Shown piece after piece: positions 6,372 to 8,195 of a DNA stretch of 8,195 bases. Each line of letters starts with the position of its first letter. Position 1 is the stretch's first letter. The translations under genes were made by a program, and so were the position numbers. The stretch spans positions 1 through 8,195 of the forward strand of contig CAJVYO010000068.1 in NCBI GenBank assembly GCA_913009515.1. The letters are read 5' to 3'. The stretch is from an uncultured Methylococcaceae bacterium (GTDB lineage: Bacteria > Pseudomonadota > Gammaproteobacteria > Methylococcales > Methylomonadaceae). The notes beneath the pieces were generated by a model. That model saw nothing but the letters and a program-made list of their open reading frames with translations, searched no databases and was not told the origin of the DNA.

Positions 6372-7423
6372 TTTTCCACCTCAGTTAACTCTATAAATAA
6401 AGGCGTTGCTCGTTCAGCAAACCCCTGTTCTGTTTTAATAATAAATAATACGGCTAAATTATTTTCTTCCGCTATCTTATAGCCTGCATCATCTCCCAGC
6501 ACCATAAATGCTGTCGCCCATGCATCAGCCTTCATGCTACGATCACTTAATACCGTCACTGAAGATAGTTTATGTTGTACAGGATAACCGGTTCGTGGAT
6601 CAATGGTATGTGAAAATTGCTGTCCATCTTGTTCAAAAAAATTACGATAATCGCCTGACGTTGCCATCGCTATATCAGTAATAGGAATCACTTTTTGTAA
6701 TTCACGCTGATGAATATTCGGTTTTTCAATGGCAATACGCCATTTTTTACCTTGAATATTATAGCCTTTTAAACGTATTTCACCGCCTATTTCCACTAAA
6801 TAATCGTGTATATTGTTATTTTCTAATATTAAAGCGATTTCATCAACTGCATAACCTTTTGCGAGTGCCGATAAATCCATAGCAATCGTTGGAAATTCTT
6901 TAGTAAGTGTTAGATTTTTCTCATCTAATCTAAGTTTTTGATAGCCATTTTTAAGTAATAATAATTTAATGTTAGCGGCTTTAGGTGCTATCGACTGATG
7001 ACCATCCGCACCAAACCCCCATAAATCGACCAATGGAGCGACGGTAATATCAAACGCTCCCGCTGTTTTTTGACTGATTTTTTCAGCCGCGGCTAACACC
7101 TTAAATAAGGGCTTAGAAATTTTTTGTGCAACTGTGCTACGAGACTGATTTAATAACACCAGCTCAGAATCTGCTACATAAGTTGACATACGTTGATTAA
7201 TTTCATCTAAACGTTTTTTTATCTGTGTTTGTAAGGCTTTAACTGTTATATTTTCAGGTAATTGACTCGCCTTAATTGAAAAGCTCGTTCCCATAATGCC
7301 ATCAGCATACGTAAATGGGTATTGTTTCGGCGTGGTGTTTTCACAGCCTACGATAAAAACAATAAAACCTAAAATAATGCCTGCTTTAACGCTATTTCTA
7401 TATAGTTGTAACTTAAGCAACAT
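6368..7423 (-). CDS. apbE: FAD:protein FMN transferase ApbE (lipoprotein)
   Basis: ApbE cuts FAD and attaches FMN through a phosphoester bond to Thr or Ser of target proteins, here most likely NqrB and NqrC of the Na+-NQR. The 351-residue protein has an N-terminal signal (basic start, hydrophobic 12-26) with a lipobox ending IVGC at C27, so it is probably a lipoprotein facing the periplasm. Family motifs occur in order: GIMGTSFS (42-49), GAFDITVAPLVDLWGFG (122-138), DLSALAKGYAVD (183-194), VEIGGEIR (210-216), SGDYRNFF (255-262), HTIDPRTGYP (271-280) and the metal-binding ADAWATA (298-304). All key residues appear present. The length is normal. The start overlaps the end of the DUF2442 gene by 11 bases, with only a weak ribosome site (GGTAG), which suggests coupling. 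The end overlaps nqrM by 4 bases. It lies in the usual position after nqrF, separated by the DUF2442 gene. Confidence 0.97.
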   Translation of the reverse strand: MLLKLQLYRNSVKAGIILGFIVFIVGCENTTPKQYPFTYADGIMGTSFSIKASQLPENITVKALQTQIKKRLDEINQRMSTYVADSELVLLNQSRSTVAQKISKPLFKVLAAAEKISQKTAGAFDITVAPLVDLWGFGADGHQSIAPKAANIKLLLLKNGYQKLRLDEKNLTLTKEFPTIAMDLSALAKGYAVDEIALILENNNIHDYLVEIGGEIRLKGYNIQGKKWRIAIEKPNIHQRELQKVIPITDIAMATSGDYRNFFEQDGQQFSHTIDPRTGYPVQHKLSSVTVLSDRSMKADAWATAFMVLGDDAGYKIAEENNLAVLFIIKTEQGFAERATPLFIELTEVEK

Positions 7424-7688
7424 ATTCTACCGTCACTGTATGTAATAATTGCTGTTGTTCTAATTTTAAATAGATATGACTAGGGCTTAGTTGTAAGCCA
7501 TTTTTCCAACATAAAGCCCCCATTTCTAAATAAAATTCTTGGAAATCATAATCTTCTTCTAAAAATTGCGTTAATACCGTTTTCTTATCTATCACGCTTT
7601 GTAAATCATAATCACCATATTTTCCATCTGAAAAATAAACTTGAATAACCTTATCATGCTCATAATTAGCTTGAATAATCTTAATCAT
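7413..7688 (-). CDS. DUF2442-family protein
   Basis: This 91-residue protein fits DUF2442, a family of small proteins of unknown function. Supporting features are the N-terminal strand pattern with VYFSDGKYGDYDL (17-29), then FLEEDYDFQEFYLEMGALCWKNGLQL with the typical W-x-N-G turn near residues 61-64, and SPSHIYLK. There is no signal peptide, membrane helix or catalytic motif. Some DUF2442 genes lie beside DUF4160 genes and are suspected toxin-antitoxin partners; no such neighbour is present here. A good Shine-Dalgarno (CAGGAG) stands before the ATG. The gene sits just after the nqrF terminator and overlaps apbE by 11 bases, so it heads the apbE-nqrM group. A possible Fur box overlaps its start. 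The family call rests on pattern memory and is fairly sure; no function is proposed. Confidence 0.8.
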   Translation of the reverse strand: MIKIIQANYEHDKVIQVYFSDGKYGDYDLQSVIDKKTVLTQFLEEDYDFQEFYLEMGALCWKNGLQLSPSHIYLKLEQQQLLHTVTVEYVA

Positions 7689-7692
7689 TATC
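7674..7692 (-). promoter_or_regulatory. Possible Fur box over the DUF2442 start codon
   Basis: The minus strand reads GATAATGATTAAGATTATT. This matches the classical 19-base Fur consensus GATAATGATAATCATTATC at 15 of 19 positions by direct comparison, with the left half-site perfect. It spans the start codon and ends inside the leader, where a bound repressor could block transcription of the DUF2442-apbE-nqrM group. The region is AT-rich and the ATG ATT AAG ATT ATT codons help the match, so chance is a real alternative. Confidence 0.35.
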
Positions 7693-7710
7693 AGCTCCTG
7701 ATATTTTAAA

Positions 7711-7748
7711 TTAAAAAAGGGCAGCTAAGACATACATCCTAGCTACCC
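7711..7748 (-). terminator. Intrinsic terminator after nqrF
   Basis: On the minus strand, 35 bases beyond the nqrF stop, GGGTAGCTA (7748-7740) pairs with TAGCTGCCC (7727-7719). This gives a 9-bp stem with one U-G pair and a 12-base loop, followed by six T (7718-7713). An A8 tract (7758-7751) precedes the stem, so on the plus strand the same hairpin is followed by T8. It could act in both directions, with one C/A mismatch on the plus strand. It ends the nqr operon, or partly attenuates it before the DUF2442-apbE-nqrM genes. Confidence 0.85.
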
Positions 7749-7782
7749 TCTTTTTTTTCATAATGAATGGTTAAATTAAAAC

Positions 7783-8195
7783 TTAACCACCAAAATCATC
7801 TAACATGATATTTTCTGGCTCTACGCCATTTTCTATCAACATATTGATCACTGAGGTATTCATCATTGGTGGTCCACACATGTAGAATTCACAATCTTCT
7901 GGTGCTGGATGACTTTTAATAAATTCTTCCAACAAGATATTATGAATAAAACCGGTATACCCTTCCCAATTATCTTCTGGTAAAGGATCAGATAAACCAA
8001 CATGCCATTCAAAATTAGCATTTTCTTTAGCTAGCATATCGAAATCGTCTACATAGAACATTTCATTCTTAGACCGTGCTCCATACCAAAAAGACATTTT
8101 ACGATTAGTCTTTAAAGTACGTAGCTGGTTAAAGATATGTGAACGCATTGGTGCCATACCTGCTCCACCACCAATAAAGACCATTTCAGCATCGG
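7783..8195 (-). CDS. nqrF: Na+-translocating NADH:quinone oxidoreductase subunit F (C-terminal part)
   Basis: NqrF is the NADH-oxidising subunit of the Na+-pumping respiratory complex NQR; it carries FAD and a 2Fe-2S cluster and faces the cytosol. Only the C-terminal NADH-binding region is in the window. The frame is open to the edge: codons before the Met at 8184 read DAE, as in AEMVFIGGG of known NqrF, so that Met is internal. Visible signatures are GGGAGMAPMRSH (nucleotide binding), FWYGARSKNEMFYVDDFD, LSDPLPEDNWEGYTGFIHN, the CGPPMMN loop and the conserved end LLDDFGG-like (MLDDFGG). Similarity to the Vibrio protein is very high from memory. The ferredoxin and FAD domains and the other nqr genes should lie beyond the right edge. 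A strong terminator follows the stop codon. Confidence 0.97.
   Translation of the reverse strand, partial: DAEMVFIGGGAGMAPMRSHIFNQLRTLKTNRKMSFWYGARSKNEMFYVDDFDMLAKENANFEWHVGLSDPLPEDNWEGYTGFIHNILLEEFIKSHPAPEDCEFYMCGPPMMNTSVINMLIENGVEPENIMLDDFGG

Noticed and set aside
6153..6482. Plus-strand open frame of 109 codons across nqrM and fur's upstream gap
   Set aside because: It lies opposite nqrM and apbE, has no family resemblance and is low in complexity; it is a shadow of the real genes.
1..8195. CRISPR arrays, insertion sequences, tRNA or rRNA genes
   Set aside because: No regularly spaced repeats, transposase frames, terminal inverted repeats or RNA gene signatures were seen; the window is almost fully coding.

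Overview
The window is AT-rich bacterial chromosome (by eye, well under 45% GC) with tightly packed genes. Protein sequences point to a gammaproteobacterium. Fur is very close to the enterobacterial protein, the NqrF fragment reads almost like the Vibrio protein, the order nqrF-apbE-nqrM is the usual gammaproteobacterial one, and the first gene is a small LigE-type ATP-dependent DNA ligase. I cannot name the genus; a methanotroph-like or sulfur-oxidiser-like lineage is only a guess.

Layout: the 3' part of the ligase gene is on the plus strand (1-461). Everything else is on the minus strand, so it is transcribed from right to left. In transcription order this is the C-terminal part of nqrF (8195-7783), a good intrinsic terminator (7711-7748), a DUF2442 gene (7688-7413), apbE (7423-6368), nqrM (6371-6171), fur (6124-5711), a PAS-PAS-histidine kinase-receiver hybrid (5701-3728), a receiver-receiver-histidine kinase (3747-2254), a receiver-HD-GYP protein (2220-1159) and an FMN-split-barrel (PPOX-family) protein (1129-473). 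The last gene converges on the ligase with an 11-base gap.

Two functional blocks are visible. The first serves the Na+-translocating NADH:quinone oxidoreductase: NqrF is a subunit, ApbE attaches FMN covalently to Nqr subunits, and NqrM is the maturation factor. The DUF2442 gene sits inside this block, and a Fur-box-like sequence overlaps its start codon.

The second block links iron regulation to two-component and c-di-GMP signalling. The first PAS domain of the hybrid kinase keeps the heme-ligand histidine, the distal arginine and the hydrophobic pocket positions of FixL at exactly matching spacing. It is therefore a candidate heme-based O2 sensor. The two following genes supply a kinase with tandem N-terminal receivers (the first lacking its phospho-acceptor Asp) and a c-di-GMP phosphodiesterase output. 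The inferred system is O2 or redox input, a phosphorelay, then c-di-GMP breakdown, in an apparent operon with fur. No HPt protein and no DNA-binding response regulator lie in the window.
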